Below, piece by piece: positions 1 through 7,618 of a stretch of 27,953 nt of DNA. Numbering within the stretch: the first letter of the stretch is position 1; the number at the start of each line of letters is the position of its first letter. The notes under the pieces are model-generated. The model had not been told where the DNA came from and made no database searches. It was given only the letters and a program-made list of their open reading frames with translations. The position numbers and the translations under genes were made by a program. The stretch is from Candidatus Scatomorpha stercorigallinarum (lineage in GTDB: Bacteria; Bacillota_A; Clostridia; Oscillospirales; Oscillospiraceae): positions 1 through 27,953 of the forward strand of contig DVOV01000065.1 of NCBI GenBank assembly GCA_018713375.1, written 5' to 3'.

Positions 1-11
1 ATAAGCGCGAC

Positions 12-48
12 AGCCCCCTCCCCGCCAATGCGGAGAGGGGGCTTTTTT
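12..48 (+). terminator. Rho-independent terminator of an upstream gene
   Basis: A 9-bp stem AGCCCCCTC/GAGGGGGCT (12-20 with 35-43) has an inner CCG/CGG pairing and is followed by six T. It would end a + strand gene lying outside the window to the left. Confidence 0.75.
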
Positions 49-135
49 CACACCTGCGCGCGCCGTCCGTTCATCTCCCGTCGATATGTTGGCGCGGCGG
101 GGCCCGGCTTTGCGAAAATTTTTCGTTTTGCCATC

Positions 136-164
136 TTTATTTTTTTCTTTTCTCCTGCTATAAT
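136..164 (+). promoter_or_regulatory. Promoter of the MFS transporter gene
   Basis: A perfect -10 box TATAAT (159-164) is preceded by TGC, an extended -10 element. A weak -35 TTTATT (136-141) lies 17 bp upstream in a T-rich stretch. The ribosome site AAGGAG at 184-189 follows about 20 bases downstream. Confidence 0.6.
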
Positions 165-197
165 CGCCCACGTTCTCTCATAAAAGGAGTGTTGGAC

Positions 198-1370
198 GTG
201 GCAAGCCTGCTTCTGGCTTTCATATATCTTGCGTTCGTCAGCCTCGGTCTGCCGGACGCCGTGCTCGGCTCCGCCTGGCCGTCGATGTACCCGGGGCTCG
301 GCGTGCCGGTGTCCTATGCCGGCATCATCTCCATGATCATCTCCTCCGGGACGGTCGTCTCCGCCCTCATGAGCGACCGCCTCACCCGCCGCTTCGGCGC
401 GGGGCGCGTCACTGCCGTGAGCGTGGCCGTGACGGCGCTGGCGCTGCTGGGTTTCTCCGTCTCCGGCTCGTTCATCGTGCTCTGCCTCATCGCCCTGCCC
501 TACGGCCTGGGCGCGGGCAGCGTGGACGCCGCGCTCAACAACTATGTCGCCATCCACTACGAGAGCCGGCATATGAGCTGGCTGCACTGCATGTGGGGGC
601 TGGGCGCGTCCCTGGGCCCCTTCATCATGAGCTGGGCCCTCACCTCCGGCAGCGGCTGGCCGGCCGGCTACCGCGCCATCGGCCTCTTCCAGGTGGCGCT
701 CAGCGCCGCGCTGCTGCTCAGCCTGCCGCTCTGGCGGCGCTGCTCCGGCGGTGAGTGCGTCGAAAACGCCGCCTCCGCCCCCATGCCCTACCGCCGCCTG
801 CTGCGCGCGGACGGCGTGGGGCCGGATATGCTGGCCTTCTTCTGCTACTGCGGCCTGGAGCAGACGGCCGGCCTCTGGGCGGCCAGCTACCTCGTGCTCC
901 ACGGCGGTGTGGACGAGGACACCGCCGCCGGCCTGGCCAGCATGTTCTACCTCGGCATCACCCTCGGCCGGCTGCTCTCCGGCTTCCTCACCAGCCGCTT
1001 TGATGACACGGCCCTCCCCCGCCTGGGCTATGCCCTCACCGCCGCTTCCGCCGCCGCGCTGCTCCTGCCGCTGGGGACAGCCTTCGCCGCCGCCGCGCTG
1101 CTGCTGCTCGGCATGGGCTGCGCCCCTGTCTACCCCTGTTATATACACGCCACGCCCGCGCGCTTCGGCGCCGACCGCAGCCAGGCCGTGATGGGCCTGC
1201 AGATGGCCAGCGCATTCTTTGGCAGCACGCTGGTGCCGCCCGTGTTCGGCTTCATCGCCCGGCGCACGACCTTCGGCATCTACCCCTTCTATATCCTCGC
1301 ATTCCTGCTCGTGATGCTGCTGGCGCACACGCGGCTGGAGCGCCTGCGCCCCTGCCGGGCAAAGGCGTAA
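198..1370 (+). CDS. MFS transporter, fucose-permease-like
   Basis: This is a polytopic inner-membrane transporter of about 390 residues with roughly twelve hydrophobic segments, a usual length for the major facilitator superfamily. The first helix carries the GLPDAVLGSAWP motif. Helix 4 carries GLGAGSVDAALNN, followed by the WLHCMWGLGASLGP stretch, as in the FucP-like (COG0738) branch. A DRLTRRFG loop between helices 2 and 3 matches the MFS signature. I chose the GTG at 198 because AAGGAG (184-189) is 8 bases upstream; the GTG at 189 overlaps that site. The gene converges on an isomerase/kinase operon, so sugar uptake is likely, but the substrate is inferred from context only. Confidence 0.85.
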   Translation: MASLLLAFIYLAFVSLGLPDAVLGSAWPSMYPGLGVPVSYAGIISMIISSGTVVSALMSDRLTRRFGAGRVTAVSVAVTALALLGFSVSGSFIVLCLIALPYGLGAGSVDAALNNYVAIHYESRHMSWLHCMWGLGASLGPFIMSWALTSGSGWPAGYRAIGLFQVALSAALLLSLPLWRRCSGGECVENAASAPMPYRRLLRADGVGPDMLAFFCYCGLEQTAGLWAASYLVLHGGVDEDTAAGLASMFYLGITLGRLLSGFLTSRFDDTALPRLGYALTAASAAALLLPLGTAFAAAALLLLGMGCAPVYPCYIHATPARFGADRSQAVMGLQMASAFFGSTLVPPVFGFIARRTTFGIYPFYILAFLLVMLLAHTRLERLRPCRAKA

Positions 1371-1408
1371 AAAACGCCGCGGCCTTCGCAAGAGGGCCGC
1401 GGCGTTTT
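1371..1408. terminator. Bidirectional terminator between convergent genes
   Basis: A perfect 14-bp stem AAAACGCCGCGGCC/GGCCGCGGCGTTTT (1371-1384 with 1395-1408) has T runs on both strands. It serves the MFS gene on + and the isomerase-family gene on -. Confidence 0.9.
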
Positions 1409-1416
1409 ATTTTTGC

Positions 1417-2892
1417 TTATTTATAGGGATTTTCGCCCGGGTAGGGCAGCGAAGCGGGCTGGTTATAGGCGATATCCGCCACGCCCAGATACTTGAACAC
1501 CTCAAAGAGCGCCCGGCCGTACTGCCCGAAGGCCACCGCGCCGTGGTGCGGATAGCGCCTGGCGATCAGCACATGGCGGTAGAAGCGGTCCATCTCCGGG
1601 ATGGCGAAAGCGCCGATGGAGCCAAAGCTCTCGCAGTCCACGTCCAGCACCTCGCCCTGCGCCACATAGGCGTGCAGGCTGGTGTCCGCGGCGGACTGCA
1701 GGCGGAAGAAGGTGATATCCCCGGCCTTGATGTTGCCCTCGATGGTGCCGCGGGTGATGTCCGGCTCGGGCAGCTCGGGCTCCAGGTCGCGCTTCATGAT
1801 GAGCTGATAGCCCATGTGCGCGTTCTTCAGCAGCGCGGAGCAGGTGTTGCCGCAGTGGAAGCCCATGAAGGTCTCCCGCAGGCGGTAGGGGTAAACGCCC
1901 CTGATGGCCTTGTCATAGATGGACTGCGGCACAGTGTTGTTGATGTCCAGCAGCGTCACCGGCGCGCCGGAGACGCACACGCCGATGTACTCGCTGAGCG
2001 CGCCGTAGATGTCCACCTCGCAGCTGACGGGGATGCCCATGCCGGTGAGGCGGCTGTTGACGTAGCAGGGCACGAACTTGAACTCGGTCTGGAAGGCCGG
2101 CCAGCACTTGTTGGCGAAGGCCACGTACTCGCGCGCACCCTTGTGCTGCTCGGCCCAGTCGAGCAGCGTCAGCTCGTACTGTGCCAGGCGCGGGAGGATG
2201 CCGGCATAGGGGTTTTCGGCGCCCAGCTCGGCGGCCATCTCCGCCACCTTGGCCTCGATGCGGCTGTCGCCGGCGTGCTTGTTATAGGCCACCAGCAGGT
2301 CGAGCTCGCTGTTCTCCTCCACGGCCACGCCCAGGTCGTAGAGCGCCTTGACGGGCCCGTTGCAGGCCAGGAAATCGTCCGGCCGCGGCCCGAAGGTGAT
2401 GACCTTCAGCCCCTTCAGGCCCAGGATCGCCCGGGCGATGGGCACGAAGGCGTGCAGCTCGCGCGCCAGTTCCTCCGCCGTGCCCACAGGGCTCTCGGGG
2501 ATATAGGCCCTGCGGCCGCGCAGGCCCAGGTTGTACGAGCAGTTGAGCAGCCCGCAGTAGGCGTCCCCGCGCCCGTCGTGCAGGTCGCCGTCGCCCTCAG
2601 CGGCGGCCACGTACATGATGGGCCCGTCGAACCAGTCGGCGATCAGCGTCTCCGGCGTCTCGGGGCCGAAGTTGCCCAGATAAACGCACAGCGCGTTCAC
2701 GCCGGCGGCCTTCACGTCCTCCACGGCGCGCCTGGCGTCCAGCTCGTTCTCCACCGTCACGCCACACTCATATATGCCCTCGCCAAAGGCGGCGCAGAGC
2801 GCCGCGCGCCGGCGCGCGGAGAGCGAGGCCGGGAAACAGGAGCGGGAAACGGCGATCACGCCGAGCTTCACTTCAGGGATGTTGCGTATCAT
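1417..2892 (-). CDS. L-fucose/L-arabinose isomerase family protein
   Basis: This 491-residue cytoplasmic enzyme is of the L-fucose isomerase-related family (COG2407). Such enzymes interconvert aldoses and ketoses with a divalent metal. Visible signatures are the GPRPDDFLACNGP segment in the first third, the GFHCGNTCSA stretch in the middle, and the C-terminal PHHGAVAFG followed by ALFEVFKYLG, which is typical of the fucose-isomerase C-terminal domain. The ATG has GGAGGT 9 bases upstream. It is the last gene of a xylB-DUF4867-isomerase set, 22 bases after the DUF4867 gene. The true sugar is unknown. Xylulokinase as partner would fit an isomerase making xylulose or ribulose-type ketoses rather than fuculose. 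Confidence 0.82.
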   Translation of the reverse strand: MIRNIPEVKLGVIAVSRSCFPASLSARRRAALCAAFGEGIYECGVTVENELDARRAVEDVKAAGVNALCVYLGNFGPETPETLIADWFDGPIMYVAAAEGDGDLHDGRGDAYCGLLNCSYNLGLRGRRAYIPESPVGTAEELARELHAFVPIARAILGLKGLKVITFGPRPDDFLACNGPVKALYDLGVAVEENSELDLLVAYNKHAGDSRIEAKVAEMAAELGAENPYAGILPRLAQYELTLLDWAEQHKGAREYVAFANKCWPAFQTEFKFVPCYVNSRLTGMGIPVSCEVDIYGALSEYIGVCVSGAPVTLLDINNTVPQSIYDKAIRGVYPYRLRETFMGFHCGNTCSALLKNAHMGYQLIMKRDLEPELPEPDITRGTIEGNIKAGDITFFRLQSAADTSLHAYVAQGEVLDVDCESFGSIGAFAIPEMDRFYRHVLIARRYPHHGAVAFGQYGRALFEVFKYLGVADIAYNQPASLPYPGENPYK

Positions 2893-2914
2893 TACCTATT
2901 GACCTCCAGTATCT

Positions 2915-3553
2915 TCAGATATCTGCGGAAATGTCGATGTTTTCGCCCGTCAGGCCGGCAAACGCCCCGTCCGCTGCCTCGGCGCTCTCGGGATGGGCGA
3001 TAAGCCACTTGTTGCGCGCCCGCAGCAGGGCGTCCTCCGGCGAAACAAGGGAGAGCGACGGGCGCGGGCCGTTGGTCCCCCGCGGCAGCACTACAGCCAC
3101 GCGGAAGCCCGCCTGAGCGTCCACATGGCAGGGCGCGTAGTGCAGCGTGGTAGCATAGACCTCCACCAGCACACCGGCGGGGACGCGGAAGGCCTTCACC
3201 TTCCCCGTATCCAGCGTGAAGCCGGCATCCATCTCATCGCGCCGCGCCAGCAGCAGTATGAAGTCCCCCACGCCCACATTGAGCTCGCTGTCGCGGTGGT
3301 ATTCGAGGCAGTTCAGGCACGTGTTGCGCCCCCAGCACATGCCGATCTGCACGGGCATCCCGCCGAAGGCGGAGTCGCGCAGGGCGGAATAAAGCCCGGC
3401 GCTCTCCAGCTCCAGCAGCGAGGGCTCATAGGCCGTGCCGCTCTCCGGCAGGGGGAAGCGCCGCATGGCCTTGCACAGCGCGGCGGTGTCATAGCCCTCC
3501 ATCACCCGGCCGTAGGGCGCGAATTCGCTGTCATATACGGAATAGATCTTCAT
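2915..3553 (-). CDS. DUF4867 family protein (cupin-like), sugar cluster
   Basis: A 212-residue soluble protein that I recognise as DUF4867, a family without an established reaction that usually sits beside sugar kinases and isomerases. It has no signal peptide or membrane segment. A central stretch with CWGRNTCLNCLEYHRDSE, followed by VGVGDFILLLA and a later ATTLHYAPCH, reads like a beta-rich cupin barrel with His, Glu and Cys residues that could bind a metal. The ATG has AGGAGG about 8 bases upstream, and the end of xylB overlaps this ribosome site, so the two genes are coupled. A sugar epimerase, isomerase or mutarotase role is my inference from fold and context. Confidence 0.7.
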   Translation of the reverse strand: MKIYSVYDSEFAPYGRVMEGYDTAALCKAMRRFPLPESGTAYEPSLLELESAGLYSALRDSAFGGMPVQIGMCWGRNTCLNCLEYHRDSELNVGVGDFILLLARRDEMDAGFTLDTGKVKAFRVPAGVLVEVYATTLHYAPCHVDAQAGFRVAVVLPRGTNGPRPSLSLVSPEDALLRARNKWLIAHPESAEAADGAFAGLTGENIDISADI

Positions 3554-3565
3554 CTTGCCGCCTCC

Positions 3566-5041
3566 TCACGCCAGGTCCGCGAAAAGCCCGCGGCAGGACG
3601 GATATATTTTCGCAAAGCGCGCATAGCGCTCAGCATAGCGCGCCGTCAGCTCCCTCTCGGGCTCCACGGTGTCCGTTACGCGCACGAGCGCCGCCGCGGC
3701 CTCCTTCACTGAGGCGAACTCACCGCAGGCCACCATTGCGAGCATCGCCGCGCCGTAGCCCGGGCCCTGCTCCGTGGCGGGGATGTCCAGCGGTATACCC
3801 AGCACGTTCGCCATGATGCGCCGCCAGAGCGGCGAGCGGCTGCCGCCGCCGCAGATAAAGCTGCGCGGTATCTCCACACCGAGGGAGCGCGCCACCTCGA
3901 AGGAATCGCGTATGGCGAAGGCCACGCCCTCCAGCACGGCGAGCGTCATATCCTCGCGCGTGGTGTCCATGGTCATGCCGGTGAACGTGCCGCGGGCGTT
4001 GGTGTCGTTTATCGGGCTGCGCTCGCCCATCAGGTACGGCAGGAAGAAAACGCGGTTGCGCCCCAGCTTCTCCTCCCCTATCGCCGCCTGGGCGGCGGCG
4101 TAGTCGCCGTCGCGCAGTATGCCGTCCTGCCACCAGGCGTTGCAGGCCGCAGCGGAGAGCATGCAGCCCATCAGGTGATAGCCGCCGTCCGCGTGGGCGA
4201 AGCTGTGCAGGGCGTTGTGCACGTCTACGCCGAACTTTTCCGAGGAAATGAATATCGTCCCCGAGGTGCCGAGGGAGATGTTGCACCTCCCGCCGCCCAC
4301 CGCGCCGGTGCCGACGGCCGCGGCGGCGTTGTCCCCCGCCCCGGCGCAGACGACGACGTCCTTCCTCAGCCCCAGTCGCTCCGCCGCCTCCGGCAGCAGC
4401 GTCCCCACGCGCTCGAAGCTCTCGTGCAGCGCGGGCAGCCAGCTCTCCTCCACGCCGCAGAGCGAGCACATCTCGCCGCTCCAGCGGCGGTGCTCCACGT
4501 CCAGCAGCAGCGTGCCGGAGGCGTCCGAGTAGTCGCTCGCGCGCTCGCCCGTGAGCTTATAGACGATGTAGTCCTTGGGCAGCATGATGCTGCGTATCCG
4601 CGCGAAGAGCTGCGGCTCGTGCGCGCGCATCCACAGCAGCTTTGGCGCCGTGAATCCGGCGAAGGCGATGTTCGCCGTGTGCGCGGAGAGGTAAGCGCGC
4701 CCCACGTCTTCGTTAAGCCAGCGCACCTCGTCCGCCGTGCGCGAATCGTTCCACAGTATCGCCGGGCGTATCACCGCCCCGCCCGCGTCCAGGGCCACCA
4801 GCCCGTGCATCTGCCCGCCGGCGCCGATGCCGGCCACTTCCCCGGCGTCAAAGCCGCGCAGGAGCTCCGGCACGCCCTCCTCCACGGCCCGCCACCAGTC
4901 CTCCGGCGACTGCTCGCTCCAGCCGGGATGCGGGTAGCTGATGGGATATTCGCGCGTGACGGTGTTGCGCACATTCCCCTCGGAGTCCACCAGCAGCAGC
5001 TTGCAGGCCGAGGTGCCAAGGTCGATGCCAATGTACAGCAT
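3566..5041 (-). CDS. xylB: Xylulokinase (FGGY carbohydrate kinase)
   Basis: A 491-residue cytoplasmic kinase of the FGGY family, which phosphorylates D-xylulose with ATP to feed the pentose phosphate pathway. The N-terminal ATP-phosphate loop IGIDLGTSACK, the GQMHGLV motif near residue 78 and the ILWNDSRT motif are typical of xylulokinases. The C-terminal half has GGGSRSPLWRRIMANVLG and EQGPGYGAAMLA, the adenosine-binding part. Length matches the family. The ATG is preceded by GGAGGT with a 6-base gap. It is the first gene of the minus-strand catabolic set and lies behind a palindromic operator candidate. A related pentulose or hexulose kinase is possible given the fucose-isomerase-like neighbour. 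Confidence 0.88.
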   Translation of the reverse strand: MLYIGIDLGTSACKLLLVDSEGNVRNTVTREYPISYPHPGWSEQSPEDWWRAVEEGVPELLRGFDAGEVAGIGAGGQMHGLVALDAGGAVIRPAILWNDSRTADEVRWLNEDVGRAYLSAHTANIAFAGFTAPKLLWMRAHEPQLFARIRSIMLPKDYIVYKLTGERASDYSDASGTLLLDVEHRRWSGEMCSLCGVEESWLPALHESFERVGTLLPEAAERLGLRKDVVVCAGAGDNAAAAVGTGAVGGGRCNISLGTSGTIFISSEKFGVDVHNALHSFAHADGGYHLMGCMLSAAACNAWWQDGILRDGDYAAAQAAIGEEKLGRNRVFFLPYLMGERSPINDTNARGTFTGMTMDTTREDMTLAVLEGVAFAIRDSFEVARSLGVEIPRSFICGGGSRSPLWRRIMANVLGIPLDIPATEQGPGYGAAMLAMVACGEFASVKEAAAALVRVTDTVEPERELTARYAERYARFAKIYPSCRGLFADLA

Positions 5042-5057
5042 ACGCCCACCTCCATCC

Positions 5058-5075
5058 TATTTGTTGACACAAATA
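5058..5075 (-). promoter_or_regulatory. Palindromic operator candidate upstream of xylB
   Basis: A perfect inverted repeat TATTTGT-TGAC-ACAAATA lies 17 bases before the xylB start codon and overlaps a TATATT -10-like sequence on the minus strand. No proper -35 stands at 17 bp, which suggests an activated or repressed promoter. The arms resemble XylR (ROK-family) operators of Firmicutes (TTTGTT...ACAAA type). No ROK regulator is encoded in this window. Confidence 0.45.
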
Positions 5076-5205
5076 TACAGCGTGCGCCGCCGCCCTTCTT
5101 TGACAAATTCCCACCGCGGATTAGACTATTTTGCTGTTTTGCTCATTTCGGCTATCTGCACATAAACGGGCGCCGCTTTTTGTCACATCTACCAGCCCGC
5201 CCCGC

Positions 5206-5229
5206 AAAAAGGCCTCGGTCACGCGGCCT
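5206..5229 (-). terminator. Weak terminator after the AraC gene
   Basis: Read on the minus strand, a 5-bp AGGCC/GGCCT stem overlapping the araC stop codon is followed by five T. The stem is short, so read-through into the xylB promoter region is possible. Confidence 0.4.
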
Positions 5230-6160
5230 AAGCGTAAACGCCCCTGTATTTCTCCAGCAGCTCCAGGCTGCGCTCATATGAATAAAAGCGCTCCAGCGAG
5301 GCTGTGCTGCGCCGTCCCCCGTCTTCCTCCGCGCCGTGCGCCCCGGGAAGGCGGCTGTACTGCTCGGGCGTCAGCCCCAGGCGGCTCTGGAAGGCGCGCG
5401 AAAAATAGCGGTAGTCGGAAAAGCCCGCCGCCACGCTCACGTCCAGCATCCGGTCCGCCCCGGCGGAGATGAGTTTGCAGGCGGCGTTGAAGCGCACGGA
5501 CTCCACATACTCCTGGAAGCTCTGGCCCAGCATCTCCTTCGCGAAGTGGGAGATGTAGCCAAGCGAGCGCCCCTCAGACGCGGCAAAATCTGCCAGCCGC
5601 AGCTTGTGCGTATAGCCCTCCTCCACGAAGCTGATGAGCCTCAGCAGCCGGTCCGTGCGCCGCTCGTCCTCCGCCGCCTCCCCGGCCGAAAGCAGCCGGT
5701 GCGGCAGATATTGGAGGAGTTCGCGCAGCAGCAGGTGCGTCTCCCCCACGCAGAGCAGCCCCCCGTCCTCGCGCGGGGAGAAATAACCCTCCGCAGCCGC
5801 CAGGAATCGCCCTCTCAGCCGCCGTTTCGCCGCCTCCGGCACGCTCTCCGGCAGCGCGCCGGAAGCCCTCAGCCCGCGTACCGCGGGCAGCGCGCGCTCC
5901 AGCAGCCCGGGCGCGGCCTGCAGGCAGAGGAAGGTGCAGCCACCGCCCAGGGCGCGCAGTTCATGCGTCTGATTGGCCCCAAAGAGCGCCATATCGCCCG
6001 GTGCGGCCTCCTGCGCCGCCCCGGAGATGGCCAGCCGCCCTTCCAGCACCAGCAGGAGCTCGATCTCCCGGTGACAGTGCGGAGTGCGGTATTCCAGCGT
6101 GTTGAAAAAGACATGCAGGCCGTCTATCCGCCGGTGCTCTACCAGTTCAACTTCCCTCAT
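5228..6160 (-). CDS. AraC-family transcriptional regulator
   Basis: A 310-residue regulator. The N-terminal half is a cupin sensor: HCHREIELLLVLEG near residues 28-42 and the APGDMALFGANQTHEL strand are typical of AraC ligand domains. The C-terminal 100 residues hold two helix-turn-helix motifs (LADFAASEGRSLGYISHFAKE, then SVAAGFSDYRYFSRAFQSRLGLTPEQYS), the standard DNA-binding domain. It ends 186 bases upstream of xylB on the same strand, so it probably activates the xylB-DUF4867-isomerase genes in response to a sugar. This target assignment comes from position only. The ATG has a weak GAAGGGG ribosome site. Confidence 0.88.
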   Translation of the reverse strand: MREVELVEHRRIDGLHVFFNTLEYRTPHCHREIELLLVLEGRLAISGAAQEAAPGDMALFGANQTHELRALGGGCTFLCLQAAPGLLERALPAVRGLRASGALPESVPEAAKRRLRGRFLAAAEGYFSPREDGGLLCVGETHLLLRELLQYLPHRLLSAGEAAEDERRTDRLLRLISFVEEGYTHKLRLADFAASEGRSLGYISHFAKEMLGQSFQEYVESVRFNAACKLISAGADRMLDVSVAAGFSDYRYFSRAFQSRLGLTPEQYSRLPGAHGAEEDGGRRSTASLERFYSYERSLELLEKYRGVYA

Positions 6161-6191
6161 CGCCCGCGCCCCTTCCGCCTGTACTGGTATG

Positions 6192-6221
6192 AGTTTAGCA
6201 CATTTTCCCGCCCGCGCGCAA
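6192..6221 (-). promoter_or_regulatory. Probable promoter of the AraC gene
   Basis: On the minus strand, TTGCGC (6216-6221) is separated by 18 bp from TAAACT (6192-6197). TGC just before the -10 forms an extended -10 element. It lies immediately after the terminator of the previous gene. Confidence 0.4.
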
Positions 6222-6222
6222 T

Positions 6223-6249
6223 AAAAAGCCGCCCGGAAAACCGGGCGGC
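6223..6249 (-). terminator. Terminator of the DUF3298 lipoprotein gene
   Basis: A 9-bp stem GCCGCCCGG/CCGGGCGGC (6228-6236 with 6241-6249) and AAAA loop is followed on the minus strand by a five-T run. It ends the lipoprotein gene whose stop is at 6263. Confidence 0.85.
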
Positions 6250-6262
6250 CCCAAATATGCGT

Positions 6263-7108
6263 TCACTCGACGATAAGGCTATCGTTCAGCAGCCCCTCGA
6301 GCTCCGAATAGGGTATCGTAAAGACGATGGTCCCCGCCGCGTGCGGCGCGAGCTCGTCGGGCGCGGCAAAGACCACCAGGCCCTCGCCGTCCAGATACCA
6401 CTTCTCGGTGTCCAACACGCCGCCGGCATAGGCGTCCAGGTCGCCGGTGATCGTGCCCTCCTCGAGCTCCTCCGCCTGAGCCGCGACGCTCTCCGCCACC
6501 TTGGCGCACAGGCCCTCATAGTCGATGGCGATGTCGGCTGCGCTCAGCTGCGCGCCGGTGGAGAGGTCGAAGGTGAGGCCGAACACACTCGTGTTGTCGT
6601 GCGCGCCGCCGGTGTACTCCGTGCGCGTGCAGAGGACGCTGAGGACGCCCTCGCTGCGCTTCACCTCGGCGCTGTAGCGGATGCTGTAGCCGCCGAAGCT
6701 CTCGCGCTCCGTCTCGTCCAGCGTGTCATAGTGCTCGCGCGCCATGTCGGCATACTCGTCGATGTCCTCCTGCGGCACGGTCAGGCGCTCGGCCAGCACG
6801 GATGCGATGGCCTGCGCCGCCTCGTCCGCGCCCTCGATGTTCACATTGGGCGCAACGGACTGCGCGGTCATGTAGGTCACGCCGTCCTCCTCAACGGTGC
6901 TGAGCTCCTCTTCGAGCGTAACCTCGGCGCTCAGCGCCTCGGGCGCTTCGCTCTCCTCGGGCTCTTCCGTCCCTGCGGGCGTTTCGGACCCGGCGGGCTC
7001 CTCGCTCTCGGCAGGCGCGTGGCTCTCCTCCGTATCCGCCTGGCCGCAGGCGGCCAGGGCGAACACCAGGCAGAGCGCCATTATCAGTGCGAAAATACGC
7101 TTCTTCAT
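6263..7108 (-). CDS. DUF3298/DUF4163 (RsiV-like) lipoprotein
   Basis: A 281-residue secreted lipoprotein. The signal peptide ends in the lipobox LAAC (lipidated Cys21). A Glu/Ser/Pro-rich spacer follows to about residue 60. The globular part carries a DUF4163-like N-terminal segment and the DUF3298 core, with EYTGGAHDNTSVFGLTFDLSTG as its signature. These domains occur in RsiV and PdaC of Bacillus, where they bind cell-wall or lysozyme-type ligands at the cell surface. No enzyme residues are evident to me, so a binding or envelope-stress role is likely but unproven. AAGGAGG stands 7 bases before the ATG. It is a single gene with its own terminator. Confidence 0.8.
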   Translation of the reverse strand: MKKRIFALIMALCLVFALAACGQADTEESHAPAESEEPAGSETPAGTEEPEESEAPEALSAEVTLEEELSTVEEDGVTYMTAQSVAPNVNIEGADEAAQAIASVLAERLTVPQEDIDEYADMAREHYDTLDETERESFGGYSIRYSAEVKRSEGVLSVLCTRTEYTGGAHDNTSVFGLTFDLSTGAQLSAADIAIDYEGLCAKVAESVAAQAEELEEGTITGDLDAYAGGVLDTEKWYLDGEGLVVFAAPDELAPHAAGTIVFTIPYSELEGLLNDSLIVE

Positions 7109-7135
7109 TTTTGGTTCCTCCTTGGGGTAAAAGAT

Positions 7136-7164
7136 ATGCGCTCCGGGATGTCCCGGATGCGCAT
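7136..7164 (-). repeat. Strong hairpin in the lipoprotein 5' leader
   Basis: ATGCGC+TCCGGGA pairs with TCCCGGA+GCGCAT across a 2-base centre, giving 13 bp with one bulged base. It lies 14 bases upstream of the ribosome site of the lipoprotein gene and has no T run, so it is not a terminator. It may be a leader RNA structure or an operator. Confidence 0.5.
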
Positions 7165-7228
7165 AAGACGCCCGCCAGCAGCGTGTGTTCCCCGCTTAAA
7201 AAATTGTTTACAACCGCCCGCCCCTATG

Positions 7229-7269
7229 GTGACCTTGTCACAGACGCGCCGGCGCAGAGTGTGTATCAT
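7229..7269 (+). promoter_or_regulatory. Crp/Fnr-type site and -10 box upstream of trxA
   Basis: The perfect palindrome GTGAC-CTT-GTCAC (7229-7241) is followed by a -10 box TATCAT (7264-7269). With transcription starting near 7276, the palindrome centre (7235) falls at about -41, the class II activator position of Crp/Fnr proteins. No normal -35 exists at 17 bp from this -10. A Crp/Fnr regulator is encoded 1.3 kb away. Confidence 0.5.
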
Positions 7270-7304
7270 AGGGCCATAAAATAAAACTTCAGGAGGATAC
7301 AACG

Positions 7305-7610
7305 ATGCCGGTCATCAATATCACCAAGGACAGTTTCAAAAATGAGGTCGTGGAGAGCAGCAAGCCCGTCCTCATCGACTTCTGGGCCAGCTGGTGCGGC
7401 CCCTGCCGCATGGTCTCCCCCATCGTGGACGAGATCGCGGAAGAGCGCGGCGACATCAAGGTCTGCAAGATCAATGTGGACGAACAGCCCGAGCTTGCCG
7501 GCTCCTTCGGCGTGATGAGCATCCCCACTCTCGTGGTGATGAAGGACGGCAAGGTCGTGAACAGGGCCGTCGGCGCCATGCCCAAGCAGCGCATCCTCGC
7601 CCTGCTCTGA
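7305..7610 (+). CDS. trxA: Thioredoxin
   Basis: A 101-residue cytoplasmic thioredoxin that reduces protein disulfides. The active site WCGPC (Cys31, Cys34) lies in the usual [10 protein letters not shown] context, and the cis-proline motif SIPTL follows near residue 69. Length is close to the usual 104-108. AGGAGG is 8 bases upstream of the ATG. The next gene, a rhodanese, has its ribosome site on this gene's stop codon, so both are made together. Thioredoxin reductase is not in the window. It could also feed electrons to the CcdA/TlpA pair encoded at 9531-10775. Confidence 0.95.
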   Translation: MPVINITKDSFKNEVVESSKPVLIDFWASWCGPCRMVSPIVDEIAEERGDIKVCKINVDEQPELAGSFGVMSIPTLVVMKDGKVVNRAVGAMPKQRILALL

Positions 7611-7618
7611 GGTACGGC

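Noticed and set aside
48..1391. Long minus-strand open frame opposite the MFS gene, rich in Ala/Gly/Glu/His
   Set aside because: Its composition is that of a GC-rich antisense shadow, without any domain, start signal or ribosome site. The + strand frame has a clear transporter.
5129..5143. Direct repeat TTTTGCT with 8-base period as an AraC binding site
   Set aside because: AraC-type half-sites are usually spaced by about two helical turns; an 8-base period in an AT-rich stretch is not convincing.
7235..7269. TTGTCA and TATCAT as a normal sigma-A promoter for trxA
   Set aside because: The spacer is 23 bp, too long for sigma-A. The TTGTCA is better explained as part of the GTGAC/GTCAC palindrome.
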